40,543 nt of DNA, from positions 1-40,543 of the forward strand of contig SSNU01000009.1 in NCBI GenBank assembly GCA_012064415.1. The letters are read 5' to 3'. Each line of letters begins with the position of its first letter. Within the stretch, counting starts at the first letter, position 1. This document shows positions 10,697-20,155 of this stretch, piece by piece. Source of the DNA: Gyrodactylus bullatarudis. Taxonomy: Eukaryota > Platyhelminthes > Monogenea > Gyrodactylidea > Gyrodactylidae. The position numbers and the translations under genes are program-made. The notes below the pieces were generated by a model that made no database searches, had not been told where the DNA came from, and worked only from the letters and a program-made list of their open reading frames with translations.

Positions 10697-11620
10697 TCAT
10701 TGTGTTGCTACGAAGAGCTTGGTAATTTGTTGGTTCGTTTCTGTCTCTTCCCGTCTTCTTTTCATTAGAGGGGGTTGTGATCCTGCTAGTTTTTTCTCCC
10801 TCGGTTTTGGTAGGCTCATTGGTTTCACATGATTCTTTTGTACACATAGATTTGGCTTTTTTTCGTTAATAAGGTAAGCTTCAGCTGCTTTCAAAATGTA
10901 ACCGTTTTTCCCTGATGGTTTGTAAATAATTTCAAAGTTTTGGGGGGAAACTTGGGCATTACATGTTTTTAGATGCTCTCTGATAGCTGTTTGGCCCTTG
11001 TAGAGATGTTCATCAATCCTGTCCTCGAGTCGTCTTTTTGTCCGTCCAATGTACATTGAATTGCATGGACATTGAACTTTGTAAACGACATTGCTCTTCT
11101 TCCAGGTATCCAATTCGTCTTTTGAGTTGTTTGTGAATAATTTCTGGGTCTGAAAAATCGTTCTCAGGTTTCCCTCTGGATAGGTTTCACTGAATACTTG
11201 GCTTATTTTCTTTTGAAATGTTGCTGCCAATTTATCCCCTTTGAAAGGTATGTTTAAGGTTACAGTTTCACCTTCTCTTTCTTCTGGCTTTCCTTTGGGT
11301 GTATACAGCTTCAATAGTCGATCATTGATCAGTTCGATAGGATAATCGTTCGACAAGAATATTCTGATAAGATCTTCTAGCTCGCTTTCCCATGCAGATT
11401 CAGACACTATTCTACGAGTTCGTTTGGCCAGGGCTATTATCAAGCCTCGTTTGACTTTCATGGGAACAAAAGAATTGAAATTGAGCAGCTTCCCTGTGAA
11501 TGTGGCCTTTCTGTAGATACCTCTGTTTATTGATCCGTTCGAGCATCTAGAAAGCTTTACATCTAAGAATGGTAGGCTGTTCTCACTTTCAAATTTGTTA
11601 AACCTGTATTTATATGGCAT
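10697..11620 (-). CDS. Penelope-like element: RT thumb plus GIY-YIG endonuclease, 5'-truncated
   Basis: 307 codons without a break. Residues 1-60 match the PLE RT C-terminal region: LPFLDVKLSR, then YRKATFTGKLLNFNSFVP. Residues 60-170 are the linker (NIPFKGDKLA). Residues 180-255 are the GIY-YIG nuclease: VVYKVQCPCNSMYIGRTKRR, DRIDEH, IREHLKTC, then PNLCVQKN. The C-terminus is basic (KRRRE) and ends NQQITKLFVATQ, a degenerate PIP-like sequence. A full PLE has several hundred residues more upstream (RT fingers and palm, YxDD), absent here. The apparent ATG lies inside the right inverted-repeat arm and is probably not a true start. The nuclease is expected to nick DNA for target-primed reverse transcription. 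Alternatives: none serious. Confidence 0.9.
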   Translation of the reverse strand: MPYKYRFNKFESENSLPFLDVKLSRCSNGSINRGIYRKATFTGKLLNFNSFVPMKVKRGLIIALAKRTRRIVSESAWESELEDLIRIFLSNDYPIELINDRLLKLYTPKGKPEEREGETVTLNIPFKGDKLAATFQKKISQVFSETYPEGNLRTIFQTQKLFTNNSKDELDTWKKSNVVYKVQCPCNSMYIGRTKRRLEDRIDEHLYKGQTAIREHLKTCNAQVSPQNFEIIYKPSGKNGYILKAAEAYLINEKKPNLCVQKNHVKPMSLPKPREKKLAGSQPPLMKRRREETETNQQITKLFVATQ

Positions 11621-11695
11621 GTATCACACTGATGAGTATGCCCGAAATAGAGATCTTTATTTGTGAAACAATCTGGCATCTTCTTACTTTGCTCA
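11587..11695 (+). repeat. 109-bp inverted repeat, right arm (PLE pseudo-LTR)
   Basis: Partner of 10385-10493. The two differences in 109 bases both fall at the hammerhead stem I/core junction. Confidence 0.9.
11626..11666 (+). ncRNA. hammerhead ribozyme motif with intact core
   Basis: Stem I CACA (11626-11629) pairs with TGTG (11663-11666). Core CTGATGA 11630-11636, 8-nt stem II region GTATGCCC, GAAA 11645-11648, 12-nt perfectly self-complementary stem III (TAGAGATCTTTA, counting one G-U), TT before the cleavage point after 11662. All required core bases are present; stem II is minimal (one G-C). It is antisense to the PLE frame beside it. Confidence 0.7.
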
Positions 11696-11699
11696 AATT

Positions 11700-12322
11700 T
11701 CCTTTGTCATCGGTAGCTCAGCTCAAAACCAATCTTGAAGAACACTTAACTCAGTTAAATATTTTTATAATATGGACAATGATCCTAATTCTCATATCAG
11801 GGTTTTAAGGTGCCTAATCTTCTGAATTTTAGTGGTTTTAAATAATGAATTTCTTGAAAATAGTGAGTTAATTTGCAAAAAAATGGATTAAATGTAAACT
11901 AGGAATATAAATGTATTGCTAGAAGATTTCGAGGCAAAAAATTTGTTTAAATACAAAAATAATTGTAATAAACTACTTGATAAAAAAATGAGAAAGGTAT
12001 AACTTCGTTTTAATTCATATGGCATAATAGTGAATTTGTGTTTTTTTAAAAATTGGTAAAAATTCTTCATGTAAAGGAGAGAAACTGGAAAATCATTTTT
12101 GATAATGTCATAAAAATTTCATTTATCACGGAGTCATTTCTCAGAAATTCCAATCAACCGATCAATACGGAGAATGATTCCATCAGGGTATCAAAATAAT
12201 TGAGTCTCGATATAGTCTAGAATTATAGCATAGTTTTATCTGACTATTTAAAGTTTTCTTCTGTTATATTCTGATTACAGGTTATCGTTTTGAGTAGATG
12301 TTATTGTAAAAATTTTTCTTAC
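11700..12322. other. AT-rich putative intron sequence
   Basis: No supported gene or repeat. Confidence 0.3.
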
Positions 12323-12607
12323 TTTCTTTTGTTGTAGCTTTGAGGAATTTTTTATGATATTTATTAAGTTCGATAGCACATTTTACATAGATATTCTTGA
12401 ATGATAGGAATGCATAATTAGCTTCATATAAAAAAGAATAATATTCGACATCCAATGCTTTACATGCGTCATTTACATTGATTTTTTCGAAACATTTTCC
12501 CATTTTGAAAAATGATACTTCCATTTCATCAATTAAATGGTATTCGAATGTGTTTCGAACACATTCTTCTTTTATCCAGTATTTCATTTTGAAAATTTTA
12601 TCCTGAT
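12323..12607 (-). CDS. putative host gene, exon E, unrecognised protein
   Basis: 285 nt. The acceptor is an A/T-rich tract ending ACTAAAG; the donor is GAAA|GTAAGA. Entry and exit are both phase 1. Reads QDKIFKMKYWIKEECV, HLIDEMEVSFFKMGKCFEKI, DACKALDVEYYSFLYEAN, CAIELNKYHKKFLKATTKE: Lys/Asn-rich and probably helical, with no signal peptide or membrane segment. An alternative acceptor (AACAAG at 12651) would lengthen it but change the phase. The open frame itself runs upstream to 12746. No family recognised. Confidence 0.45.
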
Positions 12608-13189
12608 CTTTAGTAATTAAAAATTTGAAAGATGAAAAATTCAAAAGTAAAATTGCCTTGTTTTTGAAGCAAGAAAATTTATACAGTCGTGGACAGAACA
12701 GGTGGAGTAAGCTATTCCGACGAAAATAAAGCGGCATATACCACAAATAGGTGTATTTTGCAAGAAATTCATTGGTTGAATTATCTTGTTCGAAAATTTA
12801 TGTTTTTTATGGGTCAAAATTTATTACTTTAGAGGTTAATACTGACTTTATTATTTGGTCCAGGAAGAATAAAAATGTTCATTGCAGCCTATCAAATGCG
12901 CTCTTTCATTTGAAAATAAAAATATTCTATAAAATCCTTTCTTTCAAGTCGTTTTAGACCATTTAACTTAAAAGTAGTATTGTATTAAATTATTACAATT
13001 AAGTCATATTTCGCTATATAGGAACACATTTAAGACCTTGTGGAACTAACTTCACAAAATACCTAATTGAAAAGGGCCTCAAAAGAAAGACTAATAAATT
13101 CTGATTATATTTATATGTATATTTATTAATTGGTAGGATAGATCCGTATATAGAGATTTAGAATATTGCAGGGGATGACAGTACTGATG
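12608..13189. other. AT-rich putative intron sequence
   Basis: No supported gene; the reading frame upstream of exon E continues for about 140 nt without clear meaning. Confidence 0.3.
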
Positions 13190-13300
13190 TTTGGGTGAAG
13201 GAGAAATTCTTCATAAATTTATATAAACCAAACTTATGTGTTCAAAAAAACTATTCGTATAATCTTCAACTACCTTGGCCTGTGAGCTCTTTCAATTTTC
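13190..13300 (+). pseudogene. Penelope-like element, GIY-YIG C-terminal fragment
   Basis: Reads KEKFFINLYKPNLCVQKNY then NLQLPWP, essentially identical in protein to the fragment at about 1130-1235. Only the end of the endonuclease domain remains. The non-coding sequence following it is also shared with the 1.2-1.5 kb copy, including the hammerhead. Confidence 0.7.
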
Positions 13301-13444
13301 TCTCCACTGTTGCTAATTATTGGAGAGTTTTGGTGTTTTTTCAGCTTACATTATGTTCTTATATTCTCTGTCTTTTACTATTTTTTTCATAATTTGTAAA
13401 TTATTATCTTTAATGAATTCTTGACTTATATCATTTTTAAAGTA

Positions 13445-13484
13445 TTGCCACTGATGATGATTTATGAAATGTACATATGGTTTT
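13445..13484 (+). ncRNA. hammerhead ribozyme-like motif
   Basis: CTGATGA 13451-13457, 8-nt stem II region, GAAA 13466-13469, palindromic stem III TGTACA (13470-13475), TA, then TGG pairing with CCA (13448-13450). It lies about 150 nt downstream of the PLE fragment in sense orientation. Stem II does not pair well. Confidence 0.6.
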
Positions 13485-13559
13485 AATATAATCTTCTTTC
13501 TCATTTTCCAAATATGATTTCAAGTGGATTTTCGAACGTATTTGAAAATTTACGTGAAT

Positions 13560-14856
13560 ATTTTAACCACAAAGATCCGTATAAATTATACCAAAAGAAG
13601 AAATTCATAAATTTATGAAAAATTGGACATTTTGATTTTTTCTTTCTGCTTTTATTCAGGAAAATGAATAGATTTACCAGTTAGAAAAGTATTGAGAACT
13701 ATATATAAATGATTAATGGATTTTCTGAAAGACCCCGTCAGCAATCATAAGCTTAAAATAAAATTTTAATTGATGAATATTTCCAGTTATCCGGACGTAT
13801 ATGAAAATGTTCCGTTAAAATAAAATTCTTCCAAGTCTGGTTAAAAATGAGATCAAATGATGTTAATAATGAGCTGTTAAACAGGTTGAGTATGAATAAC
13901 ACGGTGCAACAAAAAAAATCAACCAGGCTGAATTTTTGATATGATGTTCAGTTTTTCACGCTGATTCTCATGTTGCTATTCGTTTCTTCGTTGAAATTTT
14001 TTTACAGCCGCCATCGGCCGTTAGAGATTTTTTTGAGTTTTTTTCTTTCAAGAGCTGTAACTTTTCTCAACTATATGCTACGAAAACAAAATTGGTCTTA
14101 AAAGTTAGCCAAATAGTTATTCTAGTTAGTTAATGTATTTGAAATATAATTTTATTTTATTATTGAGCCGATTAAGCGGTTCAAATGCGAAAATTACAGT
14201 CTTTTCTTATTAATTGAGGATTAAAAACTCGTACGCAGATAAACTTTATATCAATTTATTCACCTTATCGAGCTGATTTCGAATATATAAGTTTTATTTT
14301 TATTGGAGTTTCCTTTCAAAAGCTATGAGGTTATAAAATTTCGAATATACCACTCATACATACGCACGGAGTAATTGGAATTGCGCACATATTTTGATTA
14401 CCTTAACATAGCATTATTTTTCTACCACAGTGTCCCCCTTAATTCTTATTGGTCAATCAGGGTCAGAATTGCGATATTAAATAAAGGGAACTGTTTTTTT
14501 TCGAACTATTAAAAAATCTATTCGCTAAATAAGCGTTTCACGTTAAAATAAATATAATATGAAATTATAATAGAACTACTCAGTACAAAATGGTTCTGTT
14601 TATTTAAAAAAACAAAATACAAATTTCCTAATTCCTAATTTTACTACTTTCAATCGAAGAAAGATCCATTTTTTTCTGAAAATTGAAGAGGACAAACAGT
14701 TATATTATAGTGTTTCCATTTCTTCAATATAATAGTTGATTCCTATCTATGATTTATAATATTCATAAAATTAGAGATTTCATCTCATCCGTTCTCTTAA
14801 ATTAAGACAAAACTAAGTTTTATTGAGATGAAAATTATTGAAATAAGCATGCTTTA
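13560..14856. other. AT-rich putative intron sequence
   Basis: No reading frame, RNA gene or long repeat that I can support. Confidence 0.3.
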
Positions 14857-15035
14857 TACAGGTAAAAGCTCTGTAAAGTGAGACAACTTGTGAAAAATAT
14901 CAATAGTATTTGAAATCCTTTCTACCCCAAATTTCGACCAATGAAATTACAGTATCATTTTAGGTTTTTAAAAAGGAATGAAAAATTATTTTCTTTCCCA
15001 AAACCCTTCCCCCTCCACCCCACAGAGGTGATGTC

Positions 15036-15722
15036 ATTCCTGCTTATGATATGCATCGCATAGATATACGTTGGTATATTCATGACTAGACATGTCAATC
15101 TAAACTACCATCTACATACCTTAACCTAGTCATGAGTGTGTGATAGACATATTCAATTTTCTTGGGACAGTATTCTATCTTACATATTATGGAATTACAA
15201 AATTATTACTGTTTTTAGAAAATAGTTTATTGAAAATCATAGACAGTAGAATTTAATACTGGGCTATCTTTGATGATCTAGGTCTTCTATTATACTGATG
15301 GACCCTTTAAGTTTTCGAATCGATAGATAATTCTTGAGAAGTTCCAGATCAACCAATGTTGCTCTTCGTATATCTTCAGTGTCACCATCATTCTTGGGTA
15401 TCAATCCAGTTTCTTCCCAACACTTAATGATAGTGTCTGGACCAATATTGTCCCATATATTGACTGATATTCGAATACAGTCTGCTAAATTCATAACTCT
15501 GCTCATATCATTGACGAAGAAGCCTCTTTCAGATCGTATAGCCTCTAGACGCTTATTATACATGGCTTTGAATTTTCGTACTATACCCGCGTCTATTGGT
15601 TGAAGAACTGAGGTTGAGTTTTCTGGAAAATAGATAATCTTTCATCCCTGCTTATGATATGCATTGCATAGATATACGTTGGTATATTCATGACTAGACA
15701 TGTCAATCTAAACTATCATCCA
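15036..15722 (+). repeat. 78-bp subterminal direct repeat within the pogo element
   Basis: 15036-15113 and 15643-15722 share TATGATATGCAT(C/T)GCATAGA and continue to CATGTCAATCTAAACTA. They are direct, not inverted, unlike the termini, and bracket the transposase fragment. A subterminal protein-binding region or a scar of internal duplication are both possible. Confidence 0.8.
15264..15640 (-). pseudogene. Tigger/pogo transposase C-terminal fragment
   Basis: The open frame begins just after a stop at about 15641 and reads YFPENSTSVLQPIDAGIVRK, the Tigger/CENP-B-type LPPNTTSLLQPLDQG motif near the third catalytic residue. NLADCIRISVNIWDNI and DTIIKCWEETGLIP follow, the standard end of the DDE_1 domain. 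Only about 125 codons remain of a protein normally over 450 residues. The DNA-binding half and the first catalytic Asps are gone. Confidence 0.8.
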
Positions 15723-15901
15723 CCCCTAAAATGATACTGTAATTTCATTGGTCGAAATTTGGGGTAGAAAGGATTTCAAATACTATTGATATTTTTCACA
15801 AGTTGTCTCACTTTACAGAGCTTTTACCTGTAATGATTATGTGTTAAAATAACATATTTGTTGCATTTAAACCCATCTATAATTTATCTTGCAATCTTAT
15901 A

Positions 15902-16282
15902 CAGGGAACTTCCTAAAAAAAGTATATATAGAAAAGGATCTGACTAAAATAGTTTAACCTCTTTACTAATGAGATGAATTTAAGATTTCTAAAATATTTC
16001 TTTTCCAAAATATTGCCTGGTGACAGTTTAAACCGAGCTTAAACCCCACTTCTTCTTTCAATATTTTTGGAAAATCTATACGAAAAGTCGTTTTCACAAT
16101 TGAGAGAGACTCCTCTATTTACCAAGCCAAACAACTACGTCATACTCTTTCTAACTGAACCATCGTATATCAGACCCCCTTTTTTTCTATACAATGAACC
16201 CATCGATTGGGGCTCTAGTGTTAATCCTCACAACGTGAAATAGGATCCTCTTCTTTATATACTTTTTTTAGGAAGTCCACTG
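15902..16282. mobile_element. MITE, 381 bp, pogo-like ends
   Basis: Ends CAGGGAACTTCCTAAAAAAA and TTTTTTTAGGAAGTCCACTG are inverted, and TA flanks both sides (15900-15901, 16283-16284). The inner arms continue as GTATATATAGAAAAGGATC against GATCCTCTTCTTTATATAC. No coding capacity. A longer relative starts at 29783. Confidence 0.8.
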
Positions 16283-16746
16283 TATTCATAATTTTTACAT
16301 CATAGTGTTCTATGACTTTTATCCGAAATTTAACGATTCCATATGTTTTCTCTTACCAATATACCAATAATACATCAGGGATATACCGAAAATGTTCACG
16401 CATTTTCTCGTGAAGGTTCAATCCACTAGCTTTGTCCACGAGTGTAGGAAGAATATTGCTGCATTTTTTGAGTCTAAATTTGATATAATTTAAGGCCGAA
16501 CTGATACAAGCAAGTTAATATGAATTTGAGAGTATGAAGCCAAATTCCCATTTTCCAAACTTCCACAATTTATTTTTTCTTTAATTGTAAAATATATATA
16601 ATCATAGTTTTAAACCATTTCATCATCTTCAAATTTTTTATTGAATGAATGAGTTTTTTATGAAAATTCTCAACTTCATATAACTTTTCTCATACAGGTC
16701 GTGTCATTTAAAAGAGCTTTTTCTTATGCCAGTTTCAATAACGTAC
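16283..16746. other. AT-rich putative intron sequence
   Basis: No supported feature. If exon D has no donor, its frame ends at a stop at 16724. Confidence 0.3.
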
Positions 16747-17070
16747 TCTCTATTTCAATTATATTATTCTTCAAATTTTCAATTACTTCTTTATTATTAG
16801 ATATGACTAGCATTTCAGATAAATTTCCGTTTTCATTAATAAGGAGTTTAATTTTCCGATCATTCGATTTTAGAATTTTAAATGGCTTAAAACTTCTTTG
16901 ATGGAAGTTTTCTCCATTAAGATTAAGAAAACAGTCAATCAGATCATCTCTTGAATAGAAAGCATCCATTTCCCTAACGACTTTTTGGTTTTGGAAATAC
17001 GACAGACACCAAAATTTTCCTTCTTTATAATCTGGAATAATATTCTTTGTTGAATTATCAAAAAGAAATA
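16747..17070 (-). CDS. putative host gene, exon D, unrecognised protein
   Basis: 324 nt from an acceptor ATAAAATAAG to a donor GAGA|GTACGT, phase 1 on both sides. Without that donor the frame would stop at 16724. Reads NIIPDYKEGKFWCLSYFQNQ, KVVREMDAFYSRDDLIDCFL, ENFHQRSFKPFKI, LLINENGNLSEMLVISNN. The protein reads naturally and has no stop, unlike the flanking PLE debris. No family recognised. The acceptor has a weak pyrimidine tract. Confidence 0.5.
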
Positions 17071-17105
17071 CTTATTTTATAGTTTTATCTATAGTTTATT
17101 TATCT

Positions 17106-17390
17106 CTAATCCTCGTCTGATTTTATCGCTTTAATGATATTGAAAGTGTGAATGAAAATTGCTAATGAAATTCTAAAGTTGTGTAGAAAACTTCCATTTT
17201 CATTATCATTACCAGTTTCGATCTGTTTTGAAGATTGAGTGGGGCTGCCAGTATCTCGGTTGAGTATTCTTCCGATTTTTGCAATCTGCTTGCTCTTGAT
17301 ATGGACATCTCGACCTTTGAATCCTAATTTCCTTGTCAATTCCTTCTGGACACATATCGAAACTGGTAATAATAATGATATTGAAATCAA
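17106..17390 (-). pseudogene. Penelope-like element C-terminal tail fragment (minus strand)
   Basis: Reads PVSICVQKELTRKLGFKGRD, matching the post-GIY-YIG segment PVLCKQKILATKLGLTGKSR at 39.6 kb, then KSKQIAKIGRILN, shared with the tails at 28.4 and 40.0 kb. It meets a plus-strand tail fragment at about 17395, so the locus is a head-to-head pair of PLE pieces. Confidence 0.7.
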
Positions 17391-17398
17391 TTAAACTT

Positions 17399-17626
17399 TA
17401 GCTACAGCTGATAATCACCAAACACCAGTTCAATCCCCAGCAACAATTAAAGAGTTGGCAAATTGTGAAACTAACGAGAAGTCAACAGCAGTTGATAATC
17501 AAATCATCAGCCAACCTATAATTAGTGAAAAGGGAGAGAAAAGAAAACTGCTCGACAACAAAACGAAAAAGGAAGAGACACAGTGGGCAGTTACAGATTG
17601 ATGGTTTTCTAAAAAGACAAAAGTAA
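17399..17626 (+). pseudogene. Penelope-like element C-terminal tail with PIP-box-like end
   Basis: Reads TADNHQTPVQSPATIKELAN and NEKSTAVDNQIISQPIIS, aligned with the 40.1 kb tail. After one frameshift it reads RKRKRHSGQLQIDGFLKRQK and stops at 17624-17626. The basic RKRKR followed by Q-L-Q-I-D-G-F-L matches the PCNA-interacting consensus Q-x-x-(I/L/M)-x-x-F-(F/Y) with L for the last aromatic. The region after it is non-coding and leads to a hammerhead-like motif 217 nt on. Confidence 0.65.
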
Positions 17627-17842
17627 TCAAAAAATCCAAAAAATCTGACTTAATTTAAAATATACGTCTGTTTTCTTATAAAACCAATTGATTTTTAATT
17701 TTTCTTCTCTATACTTAAACAAATCAATGGAGAAGTTTTTTGGTTTTTCATCAATTGGAAGTTTTTCTTTACAAGTTTACAATTTCATTAACAATTTTTC
17801 TTTCAAATCCATAATTTTATAAACATATATCAGACCAGGATT

Positions 17843-17880
17843 AGAGATTGATAAGACCTGGCGAAATACGTATTTCTTTT
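17843..17880 (+). ncRNA. hammerhead-like motif, core altered
   Basis: TTGATAA (17848-17854) stands where CTGATGA is required. Then an 8-nt stem II region GACCTGGC, GAAA 17863-17866, palindromic TACGTA, TT, and a 5-bp stem I AGAGA/TCTTT (one G-U). C3 and G8 are both changed, so it should be inactive. The copy at 37.8 kb has the same two changes. Confidence 0.45.
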
Positions 17881-17961
17881 CAATAAAGTTCTTTTTAAAA
17901 ACACCCAATAATGAATTATTAATTAATTCGAGAATATTATTGTTAAAATAAAATGCCTTAC

Positions 17962-18246
17962 CTTGAGCATTCTTCAAACATTCATACCAAGTAGCAATCT
18001 TATTTTGGTTTCCTATGATGATTGCATTAACTTGCTCATCAAAGTAAAGTGCTCTTTTAATAGTCAATGTTCTTGAATCAGACTTTTTCAGTATTGATGC
18101 TCCAATACTAAAATTAAATATCTCTTTATCTTTATTTGATATCCTTATTTTGTTGCCAATATTACTTATACTCGTGAAAGCTTCTAAATAGTCATTCCCC
18201 GTACATTGAAAGCATATGAATGCATCGTAATTCAAGAGGAAATTTT
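17962..18246 (-). CDS. putative host gene, exon C, unrecognised protein
   Basis: 285 nt. Acceptor TATTTTTCTTCAAG with a good pyrimidine tract, donor CAAG|GTAAGG, phase 1 on both sides. Reads NFLLNYDAFICFQCTGNDYL, EAFTSISNIGNKIRIS, FNFSIGASILKKSDSRTLTI, ALYFDEQVNAIIIGNQNKIA, TWYECLKNAQ: alternating hydrophobic and polar stretches suggesting beta-strands. No family recognised. The hammerhead-like motif at 17843 lies in the intron just beyond the donor. Confidence 0.6.
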
Positions 18247-18328
18247 CTTGAAGAAAAATAATACAGTAAAAAATCTTATTATAAATAAAATTCTGCTGGA
18301 GGGATTCAAAAGAGGGCAGAATGATCAT

Positions 18329-19264
18329 TTCTAGATTTGAACGCAGATGACTTCGTGTTGCAGTTCATGGATAAAAACAGCAACGAGAACAGGGTATGTT
18401 AAACAATTTTGAAGAGTGTGAAAATCTGTTTGGGTAAGATCAGATGCTTTCAGAAGCTTAAGAAAGAATAAGTTTTATTTAATTTGAATCTTTAAAAAAG
18501 AATTTTTTAAACCACTTTTTGAGAAATCAGTGTTGGAAAAATAAAAAGATTATTTTTTCAAGTTATGCAAAAAAACTTAAGATTGATGGGTTCATTTCCG
18601 TATCATTGACTTCTTGAACACACATTCAAAATTTTCAACTCTAAAATAAACAGTAGCTTTGATATGTGTGATACTCGAACAAAATCTCTAGTAATTGTGC
18701 GAGTCAATGGATGAGAAAATCACAAATCAAACTTTCAATCTTTATCTTTCACATCCTAATTTACACGGGTTTCTACGAAATCCTAATTAATTTTTTTAGT
18801 GGAAGGTAAATTAAATAAGCATACATTCACATTCGCGTAGGCTAATCGGGTAGACATTTGTTGTGGTTTGGTATGAGTAACAACACACTTTAGCTAAAGA
18901 AGTAGGTAATTCGTATATTTACAGCATTAAAAATAATAATCTCTATGAAGACAATGATAAGATAATATTTGTTTATATTGGTTAAAATAGGTATGTCTTC
19001 AATTTGTATTATTAATTTCGTCGATCCTCAACAACATTAAAATGGCACTGTACTACATAAACTGCAGTCTACACTAATACCACAGCTGAATCACAAATGA
19101 GTGAGACATTCTGTTGTTTTAAGCCCTTCCCTATGTATTCTCGTTTCATTCATATAAAATAAAAACGTAAACAATTTCAAGGTCACGAGTCCTATTTTGA
19201 ATCCCACCAGCAGATTTTTATATATAAAACTATTTTTTATTCATTTTGTATAATTATTATAAAA
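18329..19264. other. AT-rich putative intron sequence
   Basis: Nothing supported. Confidence 0.3.
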
Positions 19265-19700
19265 TACTGAGACTTTTGGTTTGGCCTTTGGAAGGTTCAT
19301 CGGCTTAACATGATTCTTTTGTACATAAAGATTTGGTTTTTCCAAATTCACCAGATATGCTTCAACTCCTTTCAACATGTTAAAATTGTTACAGTGAGAT
19401 TTTTATAAGATTACAAAGCTTTTTGGGGAAATATTTGCTTAACATGTTTTCAATTCTTCTCGTATTGATGTTTGTTCCTAATAGATGTGTTCGTCTATCC
19501 TGTCTTTCAATCTTGATTTTTGATCTATGTATATCGCCTCACATGGACATTTAAACTAGTTTACTGCATGTGTCTGCTTTATGTCTTCAATCTGATCTTT
19601 TGAGTAATTTCTCAGCATTTTGTTAGTTGTGTATACGATTCGCAGATGGACTTTTTATCACAAACTATTAGTTAAATAACCAATGTAATTTGCAATCAAA
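19265..19700 (-). pseudogene. Penelope-like element, GIY-YIG fragment, heavily decayed
   Basis: Nucleotide-level relative of 10780-11150. The block ACATGATTCTTTTGTACA is shared with the long PLE (the reverse complement encodes the LCVQKNHV region), and further blocks correspond to its ICREHLKTC and DRIDEH regions. Stops and indels throughout. It belongs to the same family as the 10.7-11.6 kb copy. Confidence 0.65.
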
Positions 19701-19834
19701 CCTAAAGTATCCAAATTTTGTATGTAATACACTCAAGCCTGGAAACAGGAATTGATCAACCATAGTTGAAAGACACCACAACCAATGAATTTTAAAATTT
19801 ATTTTTACAATAAACATATTTATATGGCATGTAT

Positions 19835-19874
19835 CACACTGATGAGGATGTCCGGAATAAGAGCCTCATTTGTG
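19835..19874 (+). ncRNA. hammerhead-like motif, partly decayed
   Basis: Stem I CACA/TGTG, core CTGATGA 19839-19845, stem II GGATGTCC (three pairs GGA/UCC), then GGAA instead of GAAA, a broken stem III and TT. It is a sister of 11626-11666 and shares the preceding TTTATATGGCATGTATCACA. It is antisense to the PLE remnant, as in that copy. Confidence 0.5.
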
Positions 19875-20155
19875 AAATAACTGGCATCTTTTTATTTTTT
19901 TCAAAAATATTACTGAATAAATCTCACTAGATGGAGATTGTCTTCTTACACATGTTAAAATTAAAATTAAACGTTAAAGTTCGGAAAAGCTAAATTTGAC
20001 TAAATTTTCTCTCAACCGAAAGACAGATACCCTAATCAGTTGTAGATCAGAAATAAATTCAATTCAATCTTATACAAAGTATCGGAATCAATAATTATTA
20101 ATTCATCTTTTGGAAATTAATGTAATAATACAGCACAAGTATTTATTATTTTTAC

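Larger units (their letters stand above)
14859..15830. mobile_element. pogo/Tigger-type DNA transposon, 972 bp, internally deleted
   Basis: Terminal inverted repeats of about 110 bp (14859-14968 and 15721-15830, near-identical) begin CAGGTAAAAGCTCTG and end CAGAGCTTTTACCTG. Both ends are flanked by TA (14857-14858, 15831-15832), the target duplication expected for pogo/Tc1-mariner elements, and 5'-CAG...CTG-3' is typical of pogo/Tigger. It carries the 3' end of a Tigger-like transposase on the minus strand and an internal 78-bp direct repeat. It cannot encode its own transposase. Confidence 0.85.
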
